In this document: one piece after another, positions 18,769 through 26,547 of the stretch
Layout: each line of letters opens with the position of its first letter
Numbering within the stretch: the stretch's first letter is position 1
Source: Bacteroidales bacterium
GTDB lineage: Bacteria > Bacteroidota > Bacteroidia > Bacteroidales > ML635J-15
DNA length: 40,631 nucleotides
NCBI GenBank assembly: GCA_017551515.1
Contig: JAFZLK010000094.1
Span: 1-40,631 of the forward strand
Direction of reading: 5' to 3'
The notes under the pieces: model-generated
Told to the model about the DNA's origin: nothing
The model's database searches: none
What the model saw: the letters and a program-made list of their open reading frames with translations, nothing else
Made by a program: the position numbers and the translations under genes

Positions 18769-20391
18769 TTATCTCCTTCCTGAACTTGAATGTGATGATG
18801 AACTATGAGAAGAGCTAGAGCTCGAGTGTGAAGAACTTGAATGCGATGAAGAAGAGCTTGAGTGTGAACTTCCGCTGTAACTGCTGCTTGAGCGAGAACT
18901 GCTACTGCTTGATGATGGCGAGTAGCTTCTGCTTGAGCTACTTGACGATGATGAGCTTGATGGTGTATAGCTTCTGCTCGAACTCGACGAACTGCTATTG
19001 TACGACCTTGAACTAGAACTGCTTGAACTACTGCTTGACGGTCTTGACGAGGAACTGCTTGACGAGCTACTATTGTATGAACGTGAACTGCCAGAACTGC
19101 TGCTCGACGAGCTTGATGGAGTATAACTTCTGCTTGAACTCGACGAACTGCTGCTTGATGGTTTCGAAGAACTATTCGATGAGTTGTAGCTACTCGAACT
19201 TGAACTGCTAGGCTTGTTGTAACTACGATTGCTACTAGGTGAATTAACCCTGCCGGTAGTGCTGCTGTTACTGTTATTGTTTGCGGGTTCTTTGCTTACG
19301 CTAGAATCCGAATTAGTATTGCTGGTTGATGAGTTATCCCTATTGATTGTATTTGAACTGGTGCTTGCTGGCTCTTTGCTTATGGTAGAACTTGAGTTGA
19401 TGTCGGTTCTTGATGTATTTTCTCTGCTACCTGAATTAGAACTATTATTTGCAGGCTCCTTGGCAGCGGTTGATCCCGAAATTATTCGGTTGCCGTTCTC
19501 CTTTGTCTCGGTGCTACCATTTGAAATCCTTGTAGGTTCGCCAGACGAAGAACCGTTATCATTGGTACGCATGGTTGTAGCACTAGCATTTTCGTGAGTT
19601 CTGCTCGAAACCGCAGTTGGAGTTTTTACTGTGCTAGTGTTATTATCGTTGGTATTGTTATTATTTCCGTTTGTTACAATTCGACCCGATCCTCCATTGT
19701 AGCCACCCATCGAACCGCGATGTCCATAGTAAGTGGAACCGAAAACATTGTCATCGTTTGGTCCGTGTCCGTTGCCATGACCGTGGTCGTGGTTGTGTCC
19801 GTGATAATTGTGATGCCAGTACGAATAATCGTAGTAATGGCTATGATAGTATGGATTGTAGTAATACCCATAGCTGTAGTACGGAGTGTGGTAATATGGA
19901 GAATAGTACCACGAGTAGAAATATGGGTCGTAGTAGTAACTATACGAATAATATGGTGTGTACCACGGATCCCAATATGGGTCGTAGTAATATACAGGCG
20001 TGTAGTAACTGCCAAACCTGCGGAAGTGCGAGGTATAATAGTAGTCGTCGCCTATGTAATAATAGTTGTTCTCAATGTAATTACCACTTCCGTCGTAGTA
20101 GCCATCGCTGCCACCGTAGCTGTCATACGAATCAGACGTGTATTTTTCTTCAGGATAGTACGACACCGTGCCGTCATCGTTGTGATAATATCCGTCTTCG
20201 GGGTTGTATGTGCCTTCTGGGGCTACTGAATTGCTTTCATTATTGTTGGCGGTTGTGGCTTTTGCAGGCATCACTTCTTCCATGCTTTTGCTATAATACG
20301 CATCGTCATAAACCTTTGAGGTATATAGACTTGTATTGCATGATGCTAAAGTGAGAAGCACAATGGTCAATATGTAAAACAAATGTTTCAT
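18769..20391 (-). CDS. Tyr/His/Ser-rich low-complexity lipoprotein
   Basis: 540 aa. Signal peptide with lipobox LASC, lipidated Cys at 18. Strongly biased zones follow: acidic Asn/Gly/Tyr-rich to about 105; a Tyr/Pro/Trp/His zone at about 105-195 with units such as YYDPYWDPWYTPYYS; a short His/Gly block (HNHDHGHGNGHG); an Asn/Thr/Ser linker with repeated 'SKEPANNNS' words at about 255-380; and a nearly pure Ser tail with Arg-Ser-Tyr units to the end (GRR). No catalytic domain. Probably an envelope-anchored structural or metal/proton-buffering protein. First gene of the operon with the FadL-family porin. Several long antisense frames here are products of the codon bias. Confidence 0.82.
   Translation of the reverse strand: MKHLFYILTIVLLTLASCNTSLYTSKVYDDAYYSKSMEEVMPAKATTANNNESNSVAPEGTYNPEDGYYHNDDGTVSYYPEEKYTSDSYDSYGGSDGYYDGSGNYIENNYYYIGDDYYYTSHFRRFGSYYTPVYYYDPYWDPWYTPYYSYSYYYDPYFYSWYYSPYYHTPYYSYGYYYNPYYHSHYYDYSYWHHNYHGHNHDHGHGNGHGPNDDNVFGSTYYGHRGSMGGYNGGSGRIVTNGNNNNTNDNNTSTVKTPTAVSSRTHENASATTMRTNDNGSSSGEPTRISNGSTETKENGNRIISGSTAAKEPANNSSNSGSRENTSRTDINSSSTISKEPASTSSNTINRDNSSTSNTNSDSSVSKEPANNNSNSSTTGRVNSPSSNRSYNKPSSSSSSSYNSSNSSSKPSSSSSSSSSRSYTPSSSSSSSSGSSRSYNSSSSSSSSSRPSSSSSSSSSSRSYNSSSSSSSRSYTPSSSSSSSSSSRSYSPSSSSSSSRSSSSYSGSSHSSSSSSHSSSSHSSSSSSHSSSSHSSSGRR
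18773..18778 (-). promoter_or_regulatory. Strong Shine-Dalgarno before the FadL-family gene
   Basis: AAGGAG on the minus strand, 7 nt before the ATG at 18765, formed by the last codons (GGA AGG AGA TAA) of the lipoprotein gene. Other starts in this window have no such motif. Confidence 0.65.
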
Positions 20392-20421
20392 AGTGAAATA
20401 TTTTTTCTAATTTTGTAACTT

Positions 20422-20429
20422 CAAAAATA
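20422..20429 (-). promoter_or_regulatory. -7 box for the lipoprotein-fadL operon
   Basis: TATTTTTG on the minus strand, about 30 bp before the lipoprotein ATG, in the 82-bp gap shared with divergent proS. Confidence 0.5.
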
Positions 20430-20473
20430 CTAATTTTTATTAATGCAATAACAAATTTTATACCAAGATAAAA

Positions 20474-21946
20474 ATGGCAAAGTTGACGAAGAGATCGGAG
20501 AATTATTCTCAGTGGTACAACGAGCTTGTTGTTCAGGCAGATTTGGCGGAACAGTCCGCAGTTAGAGGATGTATGGTTATCAAGCCTTACGGTTATTCGA
20601 TATGGGAAAAGATGCACGACATACTTGACCGCATGTTCAAGGAAACAGGACATACAAACGCATATTTCCCGCTTTTTATTCCAAAGTCGTTTTTCAGTCG
20701 TGAAGCCGACCATGTTGAAGGTTTTGCAAAGGAGTGCGCAGTGGTAACTCATTACCGTCTTCGCACAAATGCCGACAAGACTGCCGTTGAGGTTGACCCA
20801 GAAGCAAAGCTCGAGGAAGAATTGATTGTTCGCCCGACATCCGAAACCATAATCTGGAACACTTACCGCAATTGGGTTAAGTCGTACCGCGACCTGCCTA
20901 TCCTTGTGAACCAGTGGGCGAATGTAGTTCGTTGGGAAATGCGTACCCGTTTGTTCCTGCGTACTGCCGAATTCCTGTGGCAGGAAGGTCACACCGCACA
21001 TGCAACCAAGGAGGAGGCAATGGAAGAAGCCGACAAGATGGTTCATGTATATGCCGACTTTGTCGAGAATTACCTTGGAGTTCCTGTTGTTATTGGTCGT
21101 AAGACTGACAGCGAGCGCTTCGCTGGAGCAGAGGAAACTTTCTGTATCGAGGCACTTATGCAGGACGGTAAGGCTTTGCAGGCAGGTACATCGCACTTCC
21201 TTGCACAAAATTTCGCTAAGGCTTTCGATGTTACTTTCCTCAACAAAGAAAACAAGCCCGAATATGTATGGGCTACCTCGTGGGGCGTTTCTACCCGACT
21301 GATGGGTGCGCTCATTATGGCTCACTCAGATGACAACGGTCTTGTATTGCCTCCGCATTTAGCTCCTATTCAGGTTGTTATCGTTCCTATCTACAAGTCT
21401 GACGACCAATTAAATATGATTTCGGAACGTGTACACGAACTTTGCGCTAAACTTAAGGTTGCTGGCATAAGTTACAAGTACGATGATCGCGACACTCAGC
21501 GTCCGGGATTCAAGTTTGCCGAGTGGGAAATGAAGGGCGTTCCTGTTCGTCTTGCCATTGGTCCAAACGACTATGAAAACCGCACTTGGGAAGTTGCTCG
21601 CCGCGACACTCTAACCAAGGAAAATGTTGCTGACGAGGGAATTATTGATCACATCAAGAATTTGCTCGAAGACATTCAGAAGAATATCTACAAGAAGGCA
21701 TACGATTTCCGTGCGGCCAACACCTATAAGGTTGACACATGGGACGAGTTCAAGCGCATTATCGAGGAAAAGCCTGGCTTCATTTCTGCTCACTGGGACG
21801 GCACTGCCGAGACCGAAGCAAAAATCAAGGAGGAAACCAAGGCTACTATCCGTTGTATTCCGCTTGATGCAGAGGAAGAAGAAGGCGTTTGCGTTTATTC
21901 AGGAAAACCATCGAAGAGGAGGGTGCTGTTTGCTAAGGCATACTAA
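20474..21946 (+). CDS. proS: Prolyl-tRNA synthetase, archaeal/eukaryal type
   Basis: 490 aa class-II synthetase. Visible features: the N-terminal '[16 protein letters not shown]' and '[20 protein letters not shown]' segments, the VRPTSET substrate loop, motif 2 ([20 protein letters not shown]) and motif 3 ([18 protein letters not shown]), then the anticodon-binding domain and a C-terminal zinc-domain-like end. It has no bacterial INS editing insertion, so it is the short ProS type 3 used by Bacteroidetes. It charges tRNA-Pro, a copy of which lies 7 kb away. Divergent from the lipoprotein operon; ends at a bidirectional hairpin shared with fic. Confidence 0.96.
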   Translation: MAKLTKRSENYSQWYNELVVQADLAEQSAVRGCMVIKPYGYSIWEKMHDILDRMFKETGHTNAYFPLFIPKSFFSREADHVEGFAKECAVVTHYRLRTNADKTAVEVDPEAKLEEELIVRPTSETIIWNTYRNWVKSYRDLPILVNQWANVVRWEMRTRLFLRTAEFLWQEGHTAHATKEEAMEEADKMVHVYADFVENYLGVPVVIGRKTDSERFAGAEETFCIEALMQDGKALQAGTSHFLAQNFAKAFDVTFLNKENKPEYVWATSWGVSTRLMGALIMAHSDDNGLVLPPHLAPIQVVIVPIYKSDDQLNMISERVHELCAKLKVAGISYKYDDRDTQRPGFKFAEWEMKGVPVRLAIGPNDYENRTWEVARRDTLTKENVADEGIIDHIKNLLEDIQKNIYKKAYDFRAANTYKVDTWDEFKRIIEEKPGFISAHWDGTAETEAKIKEETKATIRCIPLDAEEEEGVCVYSGKPSKRRVLFAKAY

Positions 21947-21997
21947 GCAATTGACAATGTACAATTGACAATTGATAATGTGTCAATTAGATATGCG

Positions 21998-22035
21998 TAG
22001 GGGGCAGGATTGAAAACCTTGCCCCTATTTTTTTT
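21998..22035. terminator. Bidirectional terminator between proS and fic
   Basis: TAGGGGGCAGG pairs with CCTTGCCCCTA, followed by eight or more T. It lies between convergent genes. Member of the TAGGGGCAGGTTT palindrome family. Confidence 0.75.
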
Positions 22036-22056
22036 CTGTTTCAATATGGTTATTGC

Positions 22057-23346
22057 CTATTCTATTTTCCATGCAAAATATTTCCACACCAAATCGTCGG
22101 TGCTTATTTCGCCTTGTTCGAGACGGAGAATGTCGATGTCGTCAAGTTTTTCGCGCAAAATTTCTGTTGAATCAAAAAGCACGTTAATGTAGTTTTTGCC
22201 ATTAATCGTATCAATGTTAGCATTGTCAAAATGTTGCATGAAATCGCTTTGCCTCGAATACACAAAATTGTACGACACATTTCGTACTTGTCCGGTTGTA
22301 GGCGACAAAACACCTTTTTTCACAAGGTCAGCAATATCGCGGCTTGCAGTGTCGAGCGAAACATCCGCCTTCTTGCTCCAGTTCTTGGCTGTCAGTTTCG
22401 ACTGTCCTTCAAGGAAAAACCTGAGCATTGACTTTTGCCTGTCGCTCATTGCCACTTCGGAATGTGTCTGCCAGAATGTACTGCGATTCAATATTCCGTT
22501 CAAGATGCTGTCGGCAGATTTCACGGCATCAATTATGCATTGCAGATACCACTTTATCCATTCGGTGATGTCGTGGTCGTTGCGCGAAACACGCTCAAGC
22601 ACACGGTAGTATTCCTTTTTGTTGGTGCAAATCTGTCGCGAAACGCTGAAATAGCGGAACCGACTTCCATCAGCCTGCGACAGCACCATATCCGATAATG
22701 CACGGGCAATTCGTCCGTTTCCGTCGTCGAACGGATGTATGCAGACAAACCAGAAATGCGCAACCGCCGACTTTATCAGCGACGGTTTCACTTCGGAACT
22801 GTTGAACCAGTCTATAAACTTTTGCATTTCCGTTGGCACAAGTTCTGCATCTGGCGCAACATAATGCACCCGCTCGCGACCGAACGCACCCGAAACCACT
22901 TTCATTCCAGTACTTCTGTATTTTCCGACATTTATGGGCGAAAAACCGCTCCTTCCGTTTGGGAAAAGCGTTGTATGCCAACCGAAAAGTCTATCATCGG
23001 AAAGCGGTTCATTGCAATGATATACAGCATCGAGCATCATTTCCACAATTCCTTCGATATAGTGAGACGAATCTTTTTCATCGGGAATATTGATGCCAAG
23101 TTTACGGGCGACGGACGACCTTACTTCATCCGAATTGAGTTCAATGCCTTCAATCTCGGACGAAGACACAATGTCGTTGGTTATGCTTTCGAGTGTTGCC
23201 TGCATTTGCGTATCGAAACCAATGGACTTTAGCCGCCCTGTCAAAAAACCGATTTCTCGATTGGCTTCTGCTAGTAAATCGAGTATTAAATCGGTATTCC
23301 ACTCAAAATCAGACCAGTTGTCGTATTCGTGTATATACATTGCCAT
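22057..23346 (-). CDS. Fic-domain AMPylase with DUF4172 N-terminus and winged helix
   Basis: 429 aa. The N-terminus (YIHEYDNWSDFEW) matches DUF4172. The inhibitory-helix motif [S/T]xxxE[G/N] is present as SSEIEG near 62-67, placing it in class II, where the helix occludes ATP. The active-site loop HPFDDGNGRIAR at about 203-214 is complete (catalytic His, metal Asp, phosphate-binding Gly and Arg). The C-terminal part (LTAKNWSKKADVSLDTASRDIADLVKKG) looks like a winged helix. Family members transfer AMP to target proteins; the target here is unknown. Start is 23346 or the ATG two codons downstream. Operator-like palindromes lie upstream. Confidence 0.92.
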   Translation of the reverse strand: MAMYIHEYDNWSDFEWNTDLILDLLAEANREIGFLTGRLKSIGFDTQMQATLESITNDIVSSSEIEGIELNSDEVRSSVARKLGINIPDEKDSSHYIEGIVEMMLDAVYHCNEPLSDDRLFGWHTTLFPNGRSGFSPINVGKYRSTGMKVVSGAFGRERVHYVAPDAELVPTEMQKFIDWFNSSEVKPSLIKSAVAHFWFVCIHPFDDGNGRIARALSDMVLSQADGSRFRYFSVSRQICTNKKEYYRVLERVSRNDHDITEWIKWYLQCIIDAVKSADSILNGILNRSTFWQTHSEVAMSDRQKSMLRFFLEGQSKLTAKNWSKKADVSLDTASRDIADLVKKGVLSPTTGQVRNVSYNFVYSRQSDFMQHFDNANIDTINGKNYINVLFDSTEILREKLDDIDILRLEQGEISTDDLVWKYFAWKIE

Positions 23347-23358
23347 TTAATTTTTTCG

Positions 23359-23366
23359 CAAAAATA
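23359..23366 (-). promoter_or_regulatory. -7 box for fic
   Basis: TATTTTTG on the minus strand, 12 bp before the first ATG. Confidence 0.6.
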
Positions 23367-23371
23367 ACACC

Positions 23372-23446
23372 TTTGCGGTTAATCGCAAATTTTTATCCGC
23401 ATTTTCTGCGGTTAATTATTATTTTATAACCGCATATTTTGCGGTT
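23372..23446. promoter_or_regulatory. Cluster of GCGGTTA palindromes upstream of fic
   Basis: Three inverted repeats in 75 bp: TTTGCG-gttaat-CGCAAA (23372-23389), CCGCA-ttttc-TGCGG (23397-23411) and AACCGCA-tattt-TGCGGTT (23428-23446). All carry the word TGCGGTT or its complement. They cover the -33 position and upstream region of the fic promoter, as expected of operators. Confidence 0.6.
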
Positions 23447-23457
23447 TAATGTCCGCA

Positions 23458-23486
23458 ATAGGGGAAGGATTGAAACCTATTCCTAT
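23458..23486. repeat. Degenerate TAGGGGCAGGTTT-family palindrome
   Basis: ATAGGGGAAGG-attgaaa-CCTATTCCTAT, with two mismatches between arms. It is the most degenerate of six members. Confidence 0.55.
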
Positions 23487-23532
23487 TGATAAATATCTGA
23501 ATAACAAATTGTTAATCTAACGCATAAACATA

Positions 23533-23592
23533 TTTATCTTCTATAAAAGAAGAAAATGGTAATTTTTGTAATTTTATCTTTTATAAAAGAAA
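23533..23592. repeat. Two direct copies of a TATAAAAGA palindrome
   Basis: TTTATCTT(C/T)TATAAAAGAA occurs twice, 40 bp apart. The second copy contains TCTTTTATAAAAGA, a perfect 14-bp palindrome. Part of the roughly 440-bp AT-rich gap between the AAA+ ATPase 3' end and fic; no gene is seen in this gap. Confidence 0.5.
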
Positions 23593-23700
23593 TTTTTATT
23601 CTATTTATATTGATGTATCACCATCTTGGTTATAATATAATGCACTATAAATAAATGGTTTAATCTTTTAGATGTCGTTTTATTTTTCTGATAAAGCACA

Positions 23701-23736
23701 AAAAGTGTCACTCACAGAAAAATAAAATACACTTTT
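23701..23736 (-). terminator. Possible terminator of the AAA+/DUF234 gene
   Basis: AAAAGTGT pairs with ACACTTTT, 20 nt apart, followed on the minus strand by TTTTTG-like sequence. It lies about 50 bp past the ATPase stop. Confidence 0.45.
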
Positions 23737-23784
23737 GCGTAGTATCGTGACCGTTGTGTGCAGACCTACTTGCTGTTTGCAAAT

Positions 23785-25233
23785 TTATTTCCCGAACAAA
23801 TCATCAATTGTAACCACTTTCTGGAAAATACCACTGTATTCATTATAAGTTAATCCTTCGGTCGTTACCAGCACATTGTGGATTACAGTTTTCCTGGGCA
23901 CCTTTTCCGACAAGACATTCTGCCTATGAACCAATTTCGCATAATACGGCTTGCTTACAGTAAATTTCTCGTTATAAAATTTCATTTCGCACAAGTTCAC
24001 AACATTGTCTTTCCTGTTAATCAGCAAGTCTATCTGCGTACCTTCCTTTTCGTCATCTCCTTTTACAGCCCACGCTGATTGCGTTGACGACACACCAAGT
24101 ATGTCAAGTGCTTTCTTTATTTGAAGAAAATGAGAGAAACAAACTTCCTCGAAAGCAAATCCGCGCCACGAACTTACCCGTTGCGAAGTTACATTATGCA
24201 TCCAAAATTCAGGGTCAATTTCGGTCTGACCTTTTACAAACTTCAAGTAAAACAAGCAGAAAGGGTCTATCAACTTGTAGTGCTCTTCGCGCTTGCTCTT
24301 GCCAAACGGAACGTATGGTTGAATAAAATCACTGGTCACGAGAGCCTTCAGCATAGCACTGAAAGAGCCGCCTGCTGTAATTCCAAACAACTTGGCGATT
24401 TCGCTCTGGGTATATCCGGATCTGCGGGTAGCAAGAATTTCCACAATCTTCTTCATGTCATCAGGTCGCGAGAATACCGAAGCAAACAGACGGTCAAACT
24501 CGTCTTTCAGTATAGAATTCTGTCTGAAAAACAACCTGTCAATGTTCTGGGCAAGACTTTGACCTGGTTCAAAGCAACTAAGGTAATAGGGTATGCCACC
24601 CAGAGCCATATAACTCTGAACAATGTCGTATCGGGACAATTTTATTCGTCTTTTTTGGAAGAACTTTTCACACTCGTTCAGTGTAAATGGAGAAAGTTTT
24701 ATCTGATGAGTAAGTCTTCCGTACAAGCCTCCGTGATTATTAATCAATTTATCTGTAATCCAAGATGTTGCCGAACCGCAAACAATCAACATAAAATTAT
24801 GGCGATGGCAACCCCATCCGTTCCAAAAGGCTTCCAAAGCAGTAATGAAACCTGACCGAGGCGTATCCATCCACGGAAGTTCATCAAGAAAAACCACCTG
24901 CCTAGACCCGTTATCCAACGACTGAAGGTGCATCTCGAGCATAAAGAATGCCTCAAGCCACGAAGTAGGACACTTGCTTTTTTTCATTCCTTGTAGTTGC
25001 AGGGAAAGGTAGAAATGCTTCAATTGTTCCTTCTGACTATTTTTGTGATTTTGCTCGTCCACTGGTGACAATCCCGAATGACGGAATGTGATTCTTCCTT
25101 TCAAAGCCTCATCTATCAAAAAAGTCTTTCCAACCCTTCGCCGTCCATATATCGCTAAAAAATGTGGCATATCGCTGAAATACAATTCGTTAATTTCGGC
25201 GATTTCATCATCTCTTCCAATAATTTTGACCAT
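23785..25233 (-). CDS. AAA+ ATPase with C-terminal DUF234 nuclease-like domain
   Basis: 482 aa. Walker A GRRRVGKT at 30-37, Walker B VVFLDELPW near 113-121, sensor-like LIVCGSATSW near 150. A winged-helix region spans about 265-310 (SGYTQSEIAKLFGITAGGSFS). The C-terminal domain has GTQIDLLI followed by NLCEMKF near 416, the D...ExK pattern of PD-(D/E)xK nuclease folds found in DUF234. This superfamily is common in archaea and Bacteroidetes with multiple copies per genome; its role is unsettled and it is sometimes considered selfish or defence-related. Start is the first ATG; the leader upstream is a palindrome that has been duplicated. Confidence 0.87.
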   Translation of the reverse strand: MVKIIGRDDEIAEINELYFSDMPHFLAIYGRRRVGKTFLIDEALKGRITFRHSGLSPVDEQNHKNSQKEQLKHFYLSLQLQGMKKSKCPTSWLEAFFMLEMHLQSLDNGSRQVVFLDELPWMDTPRSGFITALEAFWNGWGCHRHNFMLIVCGSATSWITDKLINNHGGLYGRLTHQIKLSPFTLNECEKFFQKRRIKLSRYDIVQSYMALGGIPYYLSCFEPGQSLAQNIDRLFFRQNSILKDEFDRLFASVFSRPDDMKKIVEILATRRSGYTQSEIAKLFGITAGGSFSAMLKALVTSDFIQPYVPFGKSKREEHYKLIDPFCLFYLKFVKGQTEIDPEFWMHNVTSQRVSSWRGFAFEEVCFSHFLQIKKALDILGVSSTQSAWAVKGDDEKEGTQIDLLINRKDNVVNLCEMKFYNEKFTVSKPYYAKLVHRQNVLSEKVPRKTVIHNVLVTTEGLTYNEYSGIFQKVVTIDDLFGK

Positions 25234-25294
25234 AAAAACATCGTTATATTCAGCGGCGAAGATAATAAAAATATGTTTCGCCGCCGAATAAAAG
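25231..25294. repeat. ATPase leader repeat, copy 1 (functional)
   Basis: 64-bp unit from the ATPase start codon outward (CATAAAAACATCGTTATATT...GAATAAAAG). Copies at 25610-25672 and 25706-25768, and a fragment near 25810-25830. Confidence 0.8.
25249..25288 (-). promoter_or_regulatory. Inverted repeat over the ATPase promoter
   Basis: TTCAGCGGCGAA and TTCGCCGCCGAA form 12-bp arms with one mismatch and a 16-bp spacer. A near-consensus -7 box (TATCTTCG, minus strand, 25257-25264) overlaps the promoter-proximal arm, suggesting an operator or mRNA hairpin. Confidence 0.5.
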
Positions 25295-25322
25295 TAGGTG
25301 CTGGTTTCAAACCAGCCCCTAC
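25294..25322. repeat. TAGGGGCAGGTTT-family palindrome
   Basis: GTAGGTGCTGGTTT-c-AAACCAGCCCCTAC, one mismatch between arms, followed by TTTTT. It directly adjoins ATPase leader copy 1. Confidence 0.7.
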
Positions 25323-25380
25323 TTTTTGCAAATTATTTGGGTACTATATACAAGTTGACTAAAAATCGTCATGTTTTTAA

Positions 25381-25541
25381 TGTCATTCCGAAAACCAGAA
25401 CATACACGCGATACGGAACGAGGAGCGTTGTAATGTTCGGTTGTCCGGAATCTGCTAACGGATTATTGTGGAACAGATTCCGTACAGACAGGCTCACACG
25501 ACAAGTACCTTAGTCGGTTCGCTTTGTCTTACGGAATGACA
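25381..25541. mobile_element. MITE-like element with 10-bp terminal inverted repeats
   Basis: TGTCATTCCG at one end and CGGAATGACA at the other are exact reverse complements, bounding 161 bp without coding potential. No clear target-site duplication is visible and no transposase is nearby. It could instead be an extended palindromic repeat. Confidence 0.45.
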
Positions 25542-25609
25542 AATAGGGGCAGAATAAATAAAAAGAGTCAACACGTATATAGTTACCAATTATTTTGTTT
25601 CCGTCTGCC

Positions 25610-25672
25610 CATAAAACATCGTTATATCCAGCGCCGAACACTATAAAAACCCGTTTCACCGCCGAATAAAAG
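25610..25672. repeat. ATPase leader repeat, copy 2 (remnant)
   Basis: Near-identical to copy 1. On the minus strand it runs into an ATG and a stretch resembling the ATPase N-terminus (AACAAAATAATTGG versus GTCAAAATTATTGG), then diverges. It is a truncated copy of the gene's 5' end. Confidence 0.75.
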
Positions 25673-25705
25673 CACTTTTTGCAAATAATTTTGTTTCCGT
25701 CCGTC

Positions 25706-25768
25706 CATAAAACATCGTTATATTCAGCGCCGAACACTATAAAAACCCGTTTCGCCGCCGAATAAAAG
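25706..25768. repeat. ATPase leader repeat, copy 3 (remnant)
   Basis: Third copy, 96 bp from copy 2, again continuing into an ATPase-like first few codons (AACAAAATTATTTGC) before diverging. A TAGGGGCAGGTTT palindrome adjoins it, as it does copy 1. Confidence 0.75.
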
Positions 25769-25796
25769 TAGGGTCAGGTTTCAAACCAGCCCCTAC
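25768..25796. repeat. TAGGGGCAGGTTT-family palindrome
   Basis: GTAGGGTCAGGTTT-c-AAACCAGCCCCTAC, adjoining leader copy 3. Confidence 0.65.
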
Positions 25797-25957
25797 GCAT
25801 ATATATCCCCCTAAAACATCGTTATATATCTCAAATTATACTAACGCAAGACCTTGCGTCTCAACAGAAAAGACGTGCATGGGCGCGTCTCGACATAGAA
25901 ACGACCTACCATATCAACCAACCATCAACCAACCTGCTAATGAGCCAATCTGTGGAA

Positions 25958-25975
25958 GTCGTTGCACGCAACGAC
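25958..25975. repeat. Dispersed palindrome, GTCGTTGC family, copy 2
   Basis: GTCGTTGC-ac-GCAACGAC, perfect arms, preceded by TGTGGAA as in copy 3. Confidence 0.75.
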
Positions 25976-25990
25976 ACGTACCAAGAAAAT

Positions 25991-26010
25991 AATTACCTTA
26001 AAAAGTAATT
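25991..26010. promoter_or_regulatory. Operator-like inverted repeat of the toxin-antitoxin promoter
   Basis: AATTAC-N8-GTAATT, just upstream of the -7 box at 26028. Position suits autorepression by the XRE antitoxin. Confidence 0.45.
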
Positions 26011-26027
26011 GTTTCAAAAAAAAGATG

Positions 26028-26035
26028 TACATTTG
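26028..26035 (+). promoter_or_regulatory. -7 box for the toxin-antitoxin pair
   Basis: TACATTTG matches TAnnTTTG, 32 bp before the first ATG. Confidence 0.55.
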
Positions 26036-26067
26036 CAATTGAAAACATAAACTATTAGAATTAGAAT

Positions 26068-26547
26068 ATGACAACAATAAAAATTGAAGAGATAAAAAAG
26101 ACTGACATTGCCGGACTTTTCACCATTTGTTTTAATGGCGAAGATACTACTGAATTTCAAAAGTTTATTGAAAAATTCAAGGAAGATGCCACCCGTAAAA
26201 ATGATTTGTCGGTGATATTGACTGCTATAAACCGTATGCTCAACGCCAGTGGATTTCTTGAAAGGTATTTTCGTCCCGAGGGCAAGATGGGCGACCATGT
26301 TGTGGCACTTCCGATTGAACGGACAATGATGCGATTGTATTGCTTGCGAATGTCCGACAGCGTATTGATAGTTGGAAATGGAGGTCTGAAAAGCACCAAG
26401 ACATACGATGAAGATGAAAGTTTGAACGGATATGTCATAACACTGCAAAAACTTGACAAACTACTGGCGCAGGCAGTAAAGAATGGTTTAGTGACAATTG
26501 AAGAAACAACAATAACAGGTATTGACCAAACAGAATTTGACCTATGA
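26068..26547 (+). CDS. Putative RelE/ParE-superfamily toxin
   Basis: 159 aa. The middle resembles RelE/HigB-type toxins: a helical 'EFQKFIEKFKED' and 'LTAINRMLNASG' part, a basic 'LERYFRPEGKMGDHV' strand, then RLYCLRMSDSVLIVGNGGLKSTKTYDED, the paired strands with arginines that form the toxin core. It is followed, with a 4-nt ATGA overlap, by an XRE-type regulator, the usual toxin-first order of HigBA systems. RelE-family toxins cut mRNA on the ribosome; activity of this one is inferred only from pattern and neighbourhood. It could be a non-toxic relative. Confidence 0.6.
   Translation: MTTIKIEEIKKTDIAGLFTICFNGEDTTEFQKFIEKFKEDATRKNDLSVILTAINRMLNASGFLERYFRPEGKMGDHVVALPIERTMMRLYCLRMSDSVLIVGNGGLKSTKTYDEDESLNGYVITLQKLDKLLAQAVKNGLVTIEETTITGIDQTEFDL

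Noticed and set aside
19229..20354. Long plus-strand frames (up to 227 codons) opposite the Ser/Tyr-rich lipoprotein
   Set aside because: They are low-complexity mirror images of Ser and Tyr codons; the minus-strand frame has a signal peptide and lipobox.
20306..21325. 339-codon open frame on the minus strand
   Set aside because: It lies antisense to proS, whose motifs are unmistakable; the translation has no domain-like pattern.
13512..21946. Functional link between tRNA-Pro and proS
   Set aside because: They are 7 kb apart with own promoters and opposite strands; proximity is probably chance.
25510..25737. 75-codon minus-strand frame with two similar halves
   Set aside because: It runs through two copies of the ATPase leader repeat; it is gene-stub DNA rather than a gene.
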